From Taeniopygia guttata (lineage: Eukaryota; Chordata; Aves; Passeriformes; Estrildidae): DNA of 64,000 nt. The notes under the pieces are model-generated. The model was not told where the DNA came from and ran no database searches. It saw only the letters and a program-made list of their open reading frames with translations. The stretch covers positions 5,467,001-5,531,000 of the forward strand of contig NC_133034.1 of NCBI RefSeq assembly GCF_048771995.1. The letters run 5' to 3'. Every line of letters begins with the position of its first letter. The first letter of the stretch is position 1. Made by a program: the position numbers and the translations under genes. Positions 1-22,053 of the stretch are shown piece after piece.

Positions 1-1205
1 CAGGACCTGGAAGCTCTGCTGAGGCAGGGGGAGGGAGCACAGGAGGTGACTCGGGACAGCTGCACCAAGGGCAAGTCCTGCCAGACCAACCCAGTGGCCT
101 TCTCTGATGGGGCGACTCCCTCAGTGGGCAAGGGAAAGGTTATGGATGACATTTATCCCAATTTCTATACAGCCTGGACACAATCCCACCCAGCATCCTT
201 CTCTCTGCATTGAAGAGCTGCATTCCATGGGTGGACTGTCAAATGGATAAGGAATGGGCTGGATGGTCACATCCAGAGGCTCCATGGCTCAGAGTGGCCA
301 TCAGTGACCAGTGGTGTCCCAGGGTCTGTGTGGGACCAGGGATATTTCCGATCTGCATCGCTGGCACAGAGGGTTTGGGGCACCCTCAGCAGGTCTGCAG
401 GTGACACCAGGTGAGGGTGCAGTGACACTCCTGAAGGATGGGGCCATCCAGAGGGCTGGACAAGATCCAGAAGTGACCCGTGGGAATCTCATGAGGTTTA
501 ACACCAGCAAGTGCTGGTGCTGCCCCTGGGTCAGAGCAACCCCCAAGATCAATCCAGGCCAGGGATGAGCAGATGGAGCAGCCCTGGGAGAAGGACTTGG
601 GGGTGCAGGTGCTGAGGGCTGGCCATGCCCCATCCCAGAAAAGCCCCTGTGCTGGGCTGATCCCAGCGTGGGCAGCAGGAAAGGGATTGGGATTCTGCCC
701 CTCTGCCCTGCTCAGGTGAGAGCCCACCTGCAGAGCTGCCCCAGCCCCGGGCCCAGCACAGGAAGGAGCTGGAGCTGCTGGAGAGAGCCCAGAGGAGGCA
801 CCAGGGTGAGCAGAGGGATGGAGCAGCTCTGCTGGGGGAAAGGCTGGGAGATCTGGGATTGTTCACCTGGAGAAGAGAAGCTCTGGGGTAACCTCGTTGT
901 GGTCTTCCAGCACCTGAAAGAGCCAACAAGAAACATGGAGAGAGAATATTCCCAATGGTCCTGTTAGAGGGGAATGGCTTCAAACTGCCAGAGGGCAGGA
1001 TTAGATGGGATACTGGGGAGAAATTCTTCCCTGTGAGGGAGGTGAGGCCCTGGCACAGGCTGCTCAGAGAAGCTGTGGCTGCCCCTGGATCCTTGGAGGT
1101 GTCCAAGGCCAGATTGGATGGGGCTTGGAGAATCCTGGGTGTCCCTGCCTGTGGGAGTGGGTGGAATGAGTTGGGAATTCAGGTCCCTTCCCACTCAGCA
1201 TTCCA
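1..1205 (+). mobile_element. CR1 LINE, 3' part (end of ORF2 plus 3'UTR), cut by the window edge
   Basis: The sequence follows the avian CR1 layout in order. First comes decayed reverse-transcriptase coding sequence (about 60-400), then the ORF2 tail (about 480-960), then the 3' block reading 'cccctggatccttggaggtg' near 1082, ending in a short motif related to 'ggtcccttccaactc' near 1190. No long ORF remains, so the copy is old and inactive. The left end lies outside the window. The family call rests on remembered consensus sequence, not an alignment. Confidence 0.8.
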
Positions 1206-2046
1206 TGCCATAGCAGGCTGTGTGATGCCATTACATGCCACCCCAGGCTGTGCCATGCTCTGTCAATGAGACGAGCTGGAGCTTTAGTAGAAATTTTACA
1301 TTTAAAATTTTTTAATTTATAATTATTTTAGGTGTAATTAAAAAACAAACCTGTGGAGATTTGGCCCTGCTATGGATTTCTCATCCCCACTACCCAGCTC
1401 AGCTACCCAGAGTGTCACCACTTTCCAGGGAGGGGTGTCCTGTTGCTGGATGTCCTCTCCAAAGGGGATGGCATCCTACAGGTGATGTTGAGGTGTCCCT
1501 TCGAGTGAGGGGAACCCCGTGGGACCCTGCACTGCACAGGGAATGGGATCCAGGTGGGAATGGGAATGGGATCCAGGTGGGTGCAGTGCGCTGCTGGGTG
1601 GCTGCTCCCTCCAACTCTCCCCATTCCCTGGCAGTGATCCCCATCACCGTGTCCCCCTGGTCTCCCACATCCCCCAGGGGAGTGGGACAGTGCCCTGCCC
1701 GGCCAAGGGATGGGGAAACTGAGTCCGCTGCTGGCAGCTCGCCCAATTCCATCTGTGCCGAAGGAGCTTGGAGCCTCATCCTGCATGCTCAGGCGCCGTG
1801 GGGCCCGGCATATCCGGCAGGGAAGGGGTGCGGATGGCTGGGGTTAAGGAAATGGGAGAGACCTGGCCGGAGTCCCGCTCTCCTCCCCCCACAGCCCCAC
1901 CTCCCCGGCCCGCTTAACATCCCGTGGGCGAACCGAGGGCCAGCAGCGCGTCCCCGGCGGGTGGCCGGGCTGAGCTGCGAGCCGGGCCAGCCGCGGGCCA
2001 GCAGCGTGTCCCCATCCCTGTCCCCATCCCCGTCCCTGTCCCCACC
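1206..2046 (+). promoter_or_regulatory. PROCR upstream region and probable 5'UTR
   Basis: This stretch holds no gene. An AT-rich patch lies at 1290-1345. From about 1800 the sequence turns GC- and CpG-rich. An imperfect duplicate of 'gggccagcagcg' occurs near 1938 and 1996, and a short CCCATCCCTGTC-type repeat covers 2005-2043 just before the start codon. No TATA box is obvious, so a CpG-type promoter within about 250 bp of the ATG is inferred. Transcript data would be needed to place the start site. Confidence 0.45.
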
Positions 2047-3730
2047 ATGCTGCGGCTGCTGCTGCTCGGCGGGGCCCTGGGCTGCGCAGCGGAGCCGGCG
2101 GGTAAGGCAGGGACACGGCGGTGCTTGGGGACAGCGGGGCTGCCGAGGGGCACACGGGGGTCACAGGCGGTGGCTGATGTCGCACGTCTCCCGCAGCTCC
2201 GCTCGCCTTCACCATGCTCCAGCTGACCCGCGTCTACATGGGCAATTCCATCTTCCGGGGCAATGCCAGCCTGAACGGGCAGCTCAGCCATCTCCTGGAA
2301 GGGAATAATGTCACCCAGGTGCTCCCGCTGGAGCCTCCGGACGCCTGGGCCCGGCGGCAGGACGAGGTGATCGCCTACCTGAGGAACTTCAGGCTGCTGG
2401 TGATGATGTTCAACAAGGAGAGACCCATCAATTGTGAGTGGTACCCGGGGGAAGGGGTGGGTGCCCGCGCTTCCAGGGTACGGGGGTGGCTCTGCAGGGA
2501 CAGATGGGTGAAGGGATGGGGACACGGCCATGTGCAAAACCTCTCTGTGGGCAACGGGAGCCTTTCTGTGCAGCCGGGAATTTCTTACCCGGAGCACACC
2601 CTGGGGTGATGCTCAACCTGTTGCTGCTCCTCAGGAAAAGGGCTGGGGACTGCAGCCTGTGGGGTGGTGAGGTGTAGGAACCCTGTCTGCTCCCTGCCAG
2701 TGCTCTGCCTGCATCCCACCTGCATCCCTAGCACCCTGCCTGCATCCCGCAGCTTGTGGGAGCTGTGGGACGCTGCTGCCGATGGTTCCGTGCTCCTGCT
2801 CGCTCCGCCCCACAAGCCCTGTCAGCTCTGCTGCTCCTGCCTCGCTGTGCTTTCCTTTCCTTTCCTTGGTTATCCCCAGAGCGGTTTTGCCCAGTCCCAC
2901 ACTCCGGTACCCTTGGGGAGCCCGGTGTCACCGCGGAGTCTCTGGCATGACCCGCCCCCACTCCCGGTGTCCCTGTCCCGGTGTCCCTGTCCCGGTGTCT
3001 CGCTCCATCCACGAGAGCCACGAGCAGCTCTGTGCCCAGAGTCTCCCTCCGTACAACCGGAGTTGTGCTCTGTGCAGATAAGGGAGGAAAAAGAATCCCA
3101 GTCGCTGGAAAAATCACTGCCGTGCTCAAACCGAGGGGAAACGAAGCTGTGGGTGGTTTGGGTGGTGCTGAGGCTGTGCAAACTCAGTGCCCAGTTTGCT
3201 GCTGCTGAGGGCCACGGGGTGCTCAGGGTGGGAGCCTGGTGACCCTGTCCCCTCCCTCTGTCCCTGCAGTCACCCATCACCTGTGCTGCCACCTCGGCTG
3301 CCGCCTCTACCCCAACGGGACCGCCCAGAGCTTCTACGAGGTGACCCTCAACAGGACAGCGTTCCTCAGCTTCCACGTCCCCAGCGCCACCTGGGAGCGG
3401 CGCTGGCCCGGCGAGCTCCCGGTGGCCGCCTTCGCCCAGGAGCAGCTGATGAAATACCCCATAACCACCCAGGACCTGCAGTATTTCCTCAACACCACCT
3501 GTGTCAGCATCCTGCAGGCCCAGAGCGTCAGGACAGGTCCGTGCTGGGGCTGGGGCTGGGGACAGGGACGCGGTGGCGTGGCCCAGTCGTCACCTCCATC
3601 CCTCTCGCCTCTTGCAGGAAAAGTCAGCGGCCGATCGCGCGCTCCGCTGGTGCTGGGGCTGGTCCTGGGAAGCCTCGGGCTGCTGGGCATGGCCCTGGGC
3701 ATCTTCCTGTGCACAGGAGGGAGCTGCTAG
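2047..3730 (+). CDS. PROCR: PROCR, endothelial protein C receptor (four coding exons)
   Basis: PROCR is a CD1/MHC-class-I-like surface receptor that, in mammals, binds the Gla domain of protein C and speeds its activation on endothelium. Coding exons are 2047-2101, 2197-2433, 3270-3536 and 3618-3730, all with GT-AG introns in phase 1, giving 223 aa (human 238). The ATG sits in a good Kozak context (ccaccATG). Visible parts are a leucine-rich signal peptide (1-18), an alpha1/alpha2-like fold (about 22-180), cysteines at 103, 104, 108 and 175, N-glycosylation sequons at N41, N56, N113, N125 and N172, a membrane helix (about 195-217) and a very short tail ending CTGGSC, close to the human CTGGRRC end. 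GNASL-G and W-AR in exon 2 also match the human protein. Recognition is from remembered human sequence. C103 next to C104 is an extra cysteine. The gene converges on DNAJB11. Confidence 0.92.
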
Positions 3731-4355
3731 CGTGGGCAGCTGTCCCATGTCACCCCATGGACACAGGGGACGGACCTGTCATTTCCCCGTGCATCCATCA
3801 CCACCCTGTGGAGGCAGGGGACGGACCCATCACCTCCCGTGGAGTCAGAGATGGATCCATCATCTTCCCAAGGATCTAGCAACTCTCCGTGGATCCATCA
3901 TCACCGTGGGGAGACAGAGGCTGGATCCATCATCCCTGCATAGAGACAGAGACTGGATCCATCATCCCTCCGTGGAGGCAGAGACTGGATCCATCATCCC
4001 TCCGTGGAGGCAGAGACCAAATCCACCCCTGACAAGGGATGCACGTCCCCAGTGCCGCAGGCTTTGCTTGCCAAGGACACTGATGGCTTCCCAGTCCTGT
4101 CCCAGCTGGACTGACCCCTCCAGCAGCCCCCTGCCCTGTGGACAGTCCTCACGCCGGGCAATGCACAGAGACTCCACACAAAAACACTGAGCATGGATGG
4201 AAAAATGTGGGGGGAGAGGTGTGGGGGGAAAGCAGCAGGAGAAACAGCCATGGAGTGGTTAAAAGGATGGTGTTAAACCCTCATTCACCCCTGTTCCAGT
4301 GGGGATGGAGGGAGGATGTCACACCTTATGTAATAAAACCATCCATCAGCTCCCA
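3731..4355 (+). repeat. PROCR 3'UTR with a 32-bp tandem repeat (about 3745-4035)
   Basis: After the TAG stop, a degenerate tandem repeat runs through the 3'UTR. The element 'ggatccatcatc' recurs at 3923, 3955 and 3987, exactly 32 bp apart, and looser copies reach back to about 3780. The rest, to the poly(A) signal, is unique. No ORF is supported. Confidence 0.75.
4332..4337 (+). terminator. Poly(A) signal AATAAA, likely PROCR
   Basis: A canonical AATAAA lies about 600 bp after the PROCR stop, and a T/GT-rich stretch follows at 4360-4390. It is the first canonical hexamer after the stop in this orientation. Confidence 0.65.
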
Positions 4356-7300
4356 CCACACCTTTGGCTGCTCTTGTTCCCCTTGGCAGCACTGATGTGG
4401 AGCTGTGGATCCATCCCGGACCACGGCTGCTGGTTGCTGGCTGGGCTTGGTGTTGCCAGGCCCTGTGCCAGACCTTGGGTTGTGTGCTAAGTTTTCCAGG
4501 TCTCTGGAAAGACACTGGTGGTGTTTGCAGGAGGGTGTTGAACCTCCTGAGCTCATTTCAACCTTCTCCCAGTTTTGGTTTGACTCAATTAAGTAATTTT
4601 CTCAATGTTTTTCATTTCCTCGCTCGGTGTGAGATGCTGAGGTCAAGCACACACAGCTGTGAGGGGACAGTTTTCCTTTTCCACTATCCAAATCCAAGCT
4701 AAAACCTCCGCTCTGACTGTTTAAACTTTGATTGCGTCGATAAGAAACTCTTGGCCATGTTTCCCTTTCACCCGAAAGTGGATTTTGAGCTCTCCTGTGC
4801 ATCTCCACTGCTCTGGCAGCAGGAAGGGAGCCAGGAGCTGGCTGGAGACAGGAGAGAGGCTTTCCTGGATTAGCTTCCAGCTCTTTCTTTTCTAAACACC
4901 TTGCGAGCAAGACAGGGTGTGATGAGGGAAGATGGAAAAAGAGATGAGGGAGAGAAGGGATGCGAAGATGACCTTAGGGGTTGTCCTCATGGAGGGATGG
5001 AGGTCTCCAAAGCCCACATCTCATCACCCTGGCCCCCAGCCAGCCCCGGAGCAGCCCCCGCCTCCCCCAGGCTCCTGGGGCAGGGGCTGGGGCGCTCCCC
5101 ACCCTTGGCGGGCTCCGAGAGGCTGGAGAATCCAAAACAAGAGGGCTGAGGCACGGGAATGTCATGGCTCAGCCCTTGGAGCAGTGCCCTTGGCAGGAGC
5201 TGCGCTGTGGGCCGAGCGCCCCGTGTCCCGGCCAGGGACACCAGGGCAGTGCCCAGGGTCACACGTGCTGCATTTGCTGCCCACAAAGGGATTCAGTCCC
5301 TTCCAGCTGGGAGAAACCCCTGCATTCCCAGCTCTGCTTTGAGTTCCAGACTCAGGGCATCTCTGCTACCTGCAGATGTTGTGCTCTGGTCCCCAGGACT
5401 TGGAGTGATTCCTGATCTCAGTCAGTCCCCTCTCCCTGGGCTGCAGCTCCTTGCTCTGGCTGGGATGGCTGAGCGTGGATGCTGTGGGATGCCCATGGCT
5501 GTGATGGAGCAGGGATGGCAGCCAGGACTGACAGACCCAGGTGGCAAACACTGGGGGGGAGGCCTGGAACAGCAGAGCTTGCTTTGCTTTGTGCTCCAGA
5601 AATGTGTAATCTTTTGGACAGATGAGCAAGTCTGAGCTTGTCCACTCCACGCAGCTCTGGAAAAGCCTTTATCCTGCCCCTGAGCTCCCTGTGTGTGTCT
5701 GGAGAATGCTCCAGAACAGAGCTGACTGCTGCTGCTGCTCCTGAGTTTCCACAAGGGCAGTGGGGATCACCCAAAAGTGCAGAACCCTGAGGAACAGCCT
5801 CATGTCCATTGGTGTCCATGGGCAATGCACCCAAACCCGGCACCTCCATCCCAAGGCACTTCCCTGGCGGTGACCAGCATCAGGGTCCAACCTGGACACG
5901 GTGGCCAACAGCAGAGGGGTTATGGTGGCAGCATCCACCTCCAACACATCATAGCCCCAACATTTCTCTTCCTCACCCCAAAACCCTCAAGTGCCTCATG
6001 GTGGGGCCACTGAGGCCTGGCTGGGTGTGGCAGCCAGGGACAGTAGCACCAGTTCCACCAGCACTCCAACACAGCTTCCTGGCAGCTGGCAGCCACATGC
6101 ATGGCTCATCCTCTCCCAAATTTGGTTGCTCTTCCGCCCCGATCACAGCTCGGGACAGGCGCCAGTGCGTATTCCATCAGCGAGGGGTGGTTTTAATTTT
6201 CTCCTTGGAGGACTTTTGGGTTCTGCAGGAGGGTGAATGAACCCGCACAGAAGCCTCTGGCAGCTCTAGCCAGCTCCCGGAGTGACCCATGGGGATTGCC
6301 GGGCAAGGCTTTGTTTTCCAAGGATGGTTTCCATCGGCCTGCTCCGCTGCCGCTGTCCTGGATAAGGGCTCAGATAAGACGCCCAAGCCTTGATCCTTGT
6401 TCCAGTGAGGCAATGCCCATGTGCCAGGAACCAGCTCTTTCCTTCACTCCATCCCACGGGGAGCTTGGATGGGATGGGCAGGTCAGCCTGTTTGCTTTTG
6501 GACATCAGCTCCCTCTGCAAGGCCGGTATCTCCATCCGTGTCCTTTGGGAGCTGCTGTGCCTCAGGACAAAGGGCTGGAAGGCTCCAGGAGCTGCCCAAA
6601 ACCAGTGATGGGCTCTGCTGCCTGCTGGGGTGGCAGAGGGAAAAAAAAGGTGGGGCTGATGGGATCCATGTGGAAGGAAGCGGGATTATCCCTGTAAACA
6701 CCTCTTACGCACTCGGAGCCTGCACTGGTGTCATTGTGGCTTTTCAGGACTAAACAAACCCCATCCTTCCAGATTCTCAGAGGTCACAGTGTCACAGCCA
6801 CAGATGTTTTAATTCCTGACTTTGGGACACCCTAGTTAACCCCAGGGGCTGCACTGGGAGTTGGGGGTTCAGCTTCCTGGCAGCCTCCTGCTCCCACACG
6901 GAAAGGAGCAGCTCCATGGAAAAGCGTCTCAGCACAGGGAAGGGCCGTGCTGGCCACTCCCTCCTCGCAGGGCGGTGGGTGCCCAGCGCTGCCCTCTTCC
7001 CTTCCCGCTCACCTCCCAGGCCAGCAGGAGGAAACGGGAGGAGAGGGCTGGCTGCTGGCCAGGAGCAGGAATGGGTGGCAGGAGGGATGAAGGCAGCGGG
7101 TACCACCCATCCCACACCTCTGCCCTGCCCCGCAGGGCTGCCCTGTCCCTGGGGACCCTCCGGAGCAAGCCAGGCTGCTCCACCAGCTCCTGCAATGCAG
7201 CCAGCAGGGATGGGGACCAGGCTGGGAAGCACAGTCAGGATTCCAGTGAAAAATCATTGCTTCACCTTCCCTTTCCAGCTGGAGGTTCCCGCTCCAAACC

Positions 7301-9389
7301 AAGTAGACTTGTCCTGGCACCAGTCCCTTCTCCCTTCTTCCTCCACTGCCCAGCCCTGGAGCAGAAAGGTTCAGAGAGAGATGGACATGAAAAAACAAGA
7401 TTTTTCTTTGGAAAAACTCAAGCTTGCTTGCACTGCACCTTCAGAGACGTTTCCTTGGAAAAATGGCTGTTTGGGAACACTTTCACCCACTTCCCAGAGT
7501 TGAGAGCAGCCTTTGGTGTGACTGAAGGCGTAGGGAGCAAAACCCTCCTCCCAAGACCTCCACACTGAGGGCTGAAACTCCTTGATGCAGCCCCAAAATG
7601 TCACCATCCAGTCTGGGATGGGGAATGTGGCTCTAGGTGCAGCCAGCCCAGGCTGTGGAGGGACAGAAGACACGGACAAGGCTGCAGGCCATGGTGGATC
7701 TGAGCCCTGTATTCCCTCCCACCATCAACCTGCTATGGAATCCTCATCCCATCTGCTCCTTCCCCTCCTCTGGGATGGGAGGGATCCAGCCAAAGGGTGG
7801 GAACACAGCTGATGGAGGTGATGACATCTAAAAGCCAGCCTGTGGTGAGGCCCTGAAAGAACACACACAGCCCCTGGAGGTGCTGAAAACCATTCCCTGC
7901 AGGAATAAACCAGGAGCCCATTCCAGCCAGGCCTTCCCAAGGCAGCATGGACTTCTGGGACTGCATTCCAAGGACAAATGCTTTCCTAGAAGAACTGAAC
8001 AACATGCCTTCATCTGAACCCTCACAATCCTAAATTCCAAGGATTTAGGTTCAAAGAGGCCCAGGAAGTTTGCGTTTATTTCTTCCAGTTTGGGAATGGC
8101 ATTGCTTAGAAAGGACTGGAAATTTGAGCTGTGCATTACAGAATTCCCAGCCTGGAGGTTCAGTCAGGATCCTCGTGTGGTGCCAGACCAAGATGTGAAC
8201 ACCTAAACCTCGTGGGAAGCATTTCAACGGATAAAGGAGTCCATGTGTGCCATGACTCACTCCCACCAGCTCCATGTCACAGGAGAAGGGGACAGAGAAT
8301 GCCATGGACACCCAGCACCCTCTGCACCCCCAGTCCTTGGAGGACAAATATTCCATGATCCTAAAACAAGCACCAAAACCACTGGGAACGTTTGAGCAAG
8401 CACTGCTGTTGCTGCTGGGCAGAAGCATGGAAGCCCTGGAAGCTTTGTCTGGAGGTGGGAAAGGCGTTGGAAGCTGAACACACCCCACAGAAGGGGAGAA
8501 AGGGTGGAAGGAAGCAGGGGTTTTTGGTTGGAACTTGGGGCTTTTTTTCCCATCTTCCTCCCTGCTGGTGTGCAAGCCAGGGCTCTGCAGCCATTGTTGT
8601 GCTCTCCAGAGTCTGGTCCCACAATGCAATAAAAACAAACCACAGGAAGGAAAGGAATTAGCAGGGAAAGGAAAAACAGCAGTGGGAACAAGAACTCGGG
8701 CCCAAAATAAACCCGCTGACTGCTGCTCGGGGTGCAGGTAGGAGAGGGAACACCTTCCCCTGGGGGAGATCTTGGAGCTTAGGGGTGAAATCCTGGCTTT
8801 TTGGATTTATTGCTACAGGTGAGCAGGGTTGCAAGGAGCTGGAGTAACAGGAAACAGCCCCATGCACAGGGATATGGGAAGGAATTTCTTTGAAATCGGA
8901 GGTTTCCTAGAAACTTGAGCTAAGGGGGAGCAGAGGCAGCACCTGGAAAAGACTGGGCATCATGTGCAGAGGAAGCAGCCTTAGCTGGGGTTACCACTTT
9001 ATCCTTATGGATTCTGAGGAGAAGCAGGAGTCTGGCATTGCGGGTTTGTCTCAGCTGCTCCCCAAGCCCCTGCTGTGCTCTGCCAAGGCAAATGTACACA
9101 GGATCCAACAGGAAATCTTCCCGGGCTGCTGCTTCCCCTGCGTCACTCCCCCTGGAGCTGCAGGGGTGGGTGGGACTTGCTGGACCAAGGGCAGCATGGA
9201 CACAGGAGCTGTGCCCACCTCGAGCTGCCTCCTGCTCTCAAGGAGGGAAAACTATTAAACTGAAAACAAAACCACCTTGAGGCTGCATCTGCTGCTCCCC
9301 AGCAAACACTTCCCCCATCCATTTCCCAAATAGGAAATGGGGTAGGGAGAAGCTGGAAGGATCCCACTTTACAGCCCTATGATCCCTGA
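4356..9389. other. Intergenic, no gene found (PROCR to DNAJB11)
   Basis: I read both strands for conserved exons and found none. The open frames here are short, overlap on both strands and show no familiar protein motif. In human DNA the fetuin gene AHSG follows DNAJB11, but nothing like a cystatin exon is visible. The sequence is of ordinary GC content with scattered short purine runs. Confidence 0.5.
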
Positions 9390-9710
9390 AGGAACTGGAA
9401 GGAGTGTGGAGCCAGGAGGCGTCGGGCTCTTCTCCCAGGTAACAAGGGACAGGACATGAGGACACAGCCTCAAGTTGTTCCAGGGGAGGTTTACGTTGGA
9501 TATGACAGAAAATTCCTTCCCTAAAAGGGTGGTCAAGCCCTGGCACAGCTGCCCAGGGCAGTGGTGGAGTCCTCATCCCTGGAGGGGTTTAACAGATGTG
9601 TGGATGTGGCACTCGGGGACATGGGCCAGTGGTGTCCTTGGCAGTGCTGGGGGAGCGTCAGAGGGCTTTTCCAGCCTTACTGATTCCATGATTTCTGTTG
9701 CTGCCTGGCA
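9390..9710 (+). mobile_element. CR1 LINE 3' fragment
   Basis: Recognised by 'ccaggggaggtttacgttgg' and by 'ggacatgggccagtgg' followed by 'cagccttactgattccatg', the 3' end of a CR1 subfamily distinct from the copy at position 1. It lies just beyond the likely DNAJB11 poly(A) site. Confidence 0.85.
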
Positions 9711-9780
9711 CAGGGGAGCCCAGGTCTGTCCCAGAAACACATCACCAGGGAGGTTTTGCCATTCTGACTCCAACAAACAC

Positions 9781-9786
9781 TTTATT
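9781..9786 (-). terminator. Possible DNAJB11 poly(A) signal (AATAAA on minus strand)
   Basis: TTTATT on the plus strand is AATAAA in the DNAJB11 direction, about 770 nt past the stop codon. It would give a 3'UTR of 9765-10550, and the first CR1 copy starts just downstream. No transcript evidence is available, and shorter 3'UTRs using variant signals are possible. Confidence 0.45.
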
Positions 9787-10550
9787 CCCATCAGCCTCAC
9801 CCGTCCTCACGGAGGACAGAGCGCAGGAGGGGAGGGAGCTTTTCCAGACTGGTTCCATGTGGGGGCAATGAGGGACAGCCAAGGCCATGATGAACTACTC
9901 CCAAATTCCACCATGACCAAGGAGTCTTTGCTAAACTGGTGCACCTTCAAATTTCAAACCAAGCGTTGACTTTTGGGACTTGGTAGTTAGGAGAGCCCAC
10001 AGAGGCCTTGAGAGAGACTTTTCCCAACCAATTGCGGGGCCTAACACAGCCCAATGCACTTCCAACAGCACCAGTATTCCTGCCCCAAAACCAGACTCTG
10101 AACCAATACCACACTCTGGACTCAGAGGGGAAGGGGAGGAAGGGCTGGGATTAAAAATATCACCCCAAACCAACAGAATTTGGAATAAATTTACACAAGG
10201 ACGTAAAAAGCAGGAGCAGCTATGAAAATATGTTGAGATGGCCAAGAAAAGTCACATCAAAATATATTTAAAAATCAGAAATTCCAATCTGCGTGGAATT
10301 TAAAACTCCTTTCCCCACCTATGTTTTCCTGCTCAAGGAATCTCTGTTGTTCCAGGACGTGGAACATGACAGGCAGCACCAGTTATGTCCTGAAAAGGTA
10401 TTTCCCCAAACTCTGAGCACTTCCATAATTTACAGACCAAAGATGAGCTACATCTCAACCATTGCCCCCCTCCCTCTTCCCCCTTCTACAGCGGGCAGGA
10501 GAAAACAAATCTGACTTTGCATTTCCAGGGAAGTCCAATTTTTCCACACA

Positions 10551-21675
<11,125 letters not shown>

Positions 21676-22053
21676 GGCGGGCCCGGCCCTGCCGGCTGAG
21701 GGGGAGCGGCGGCAGCGGCGCGTCCGGGCGGCTCCGCAGCGCCCCGGCGGCCACCGCCGGCCAATGGCAGCGCGGGGTGTTCCACGCTAGCCAATCCGAG
21801 CGCGCCGCCGCGCGCCGCCAGCCAATGGGCTGCTCACACTTCACCGCCGCCGGCCAATCGCCTGCCGGAGCGTCGCCGCCGAGCGCGCCGGCCACGCCCC
21901 GCCATCCCTCCAGGTGACTTCCTTCCGAACAGCCAATCAGCGAGCGCACTGCTTTTCCCCGCCCCCGCGCTGGCGCTCTCAGCCAATGGGCAGCGGCTCC
22001 GCGCAGGCGGGAAGGGGCTCTGTGTGCCCGCGCCGGAAGCCGGAAGCGGCGCG
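21676..22053. promoter_or_regulatory. Bidirectional CpG-rich promoter with six CCAAT boxes (DNAJB11/TBCCD1)
   Basis: Only 378 bp separate the two start codons. CCAAT occurs on the plus strand at 21761, 21791, 21822, 21854, 21933 and 21983. The first four are 30, 31 and 32 bp apart, close to three helical turns. CCAAT is the NF-Y site. A CCACG half-site lies at 21782-21786, but no exact CCAAT-N9-CCACG ER-stress element is present. No TATA box is seen. The layout fits a shared CpG-island promoter for a chaperone gene and a housekeeping gene. Confidence 0.85.

Noticed and set aside
1361-2308. 315-codon open frame over the PROCR start
   Set aside because: It reads the promoter and exon 1 in another frame and has no known domain; it is a GC-rich shadow.
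4356-9389. Search for AHSG/FETUB-like exons next to DNAJB11
   Set aside because: No cystatin-type motifs or matching splice-flanked exons were found.
22024-22053. Upstream start for TBCCD1 at 22024
   Set aside because: The codon there is GTG. The first ATG is 22054, in good context and at the place matching human TBCCD1.
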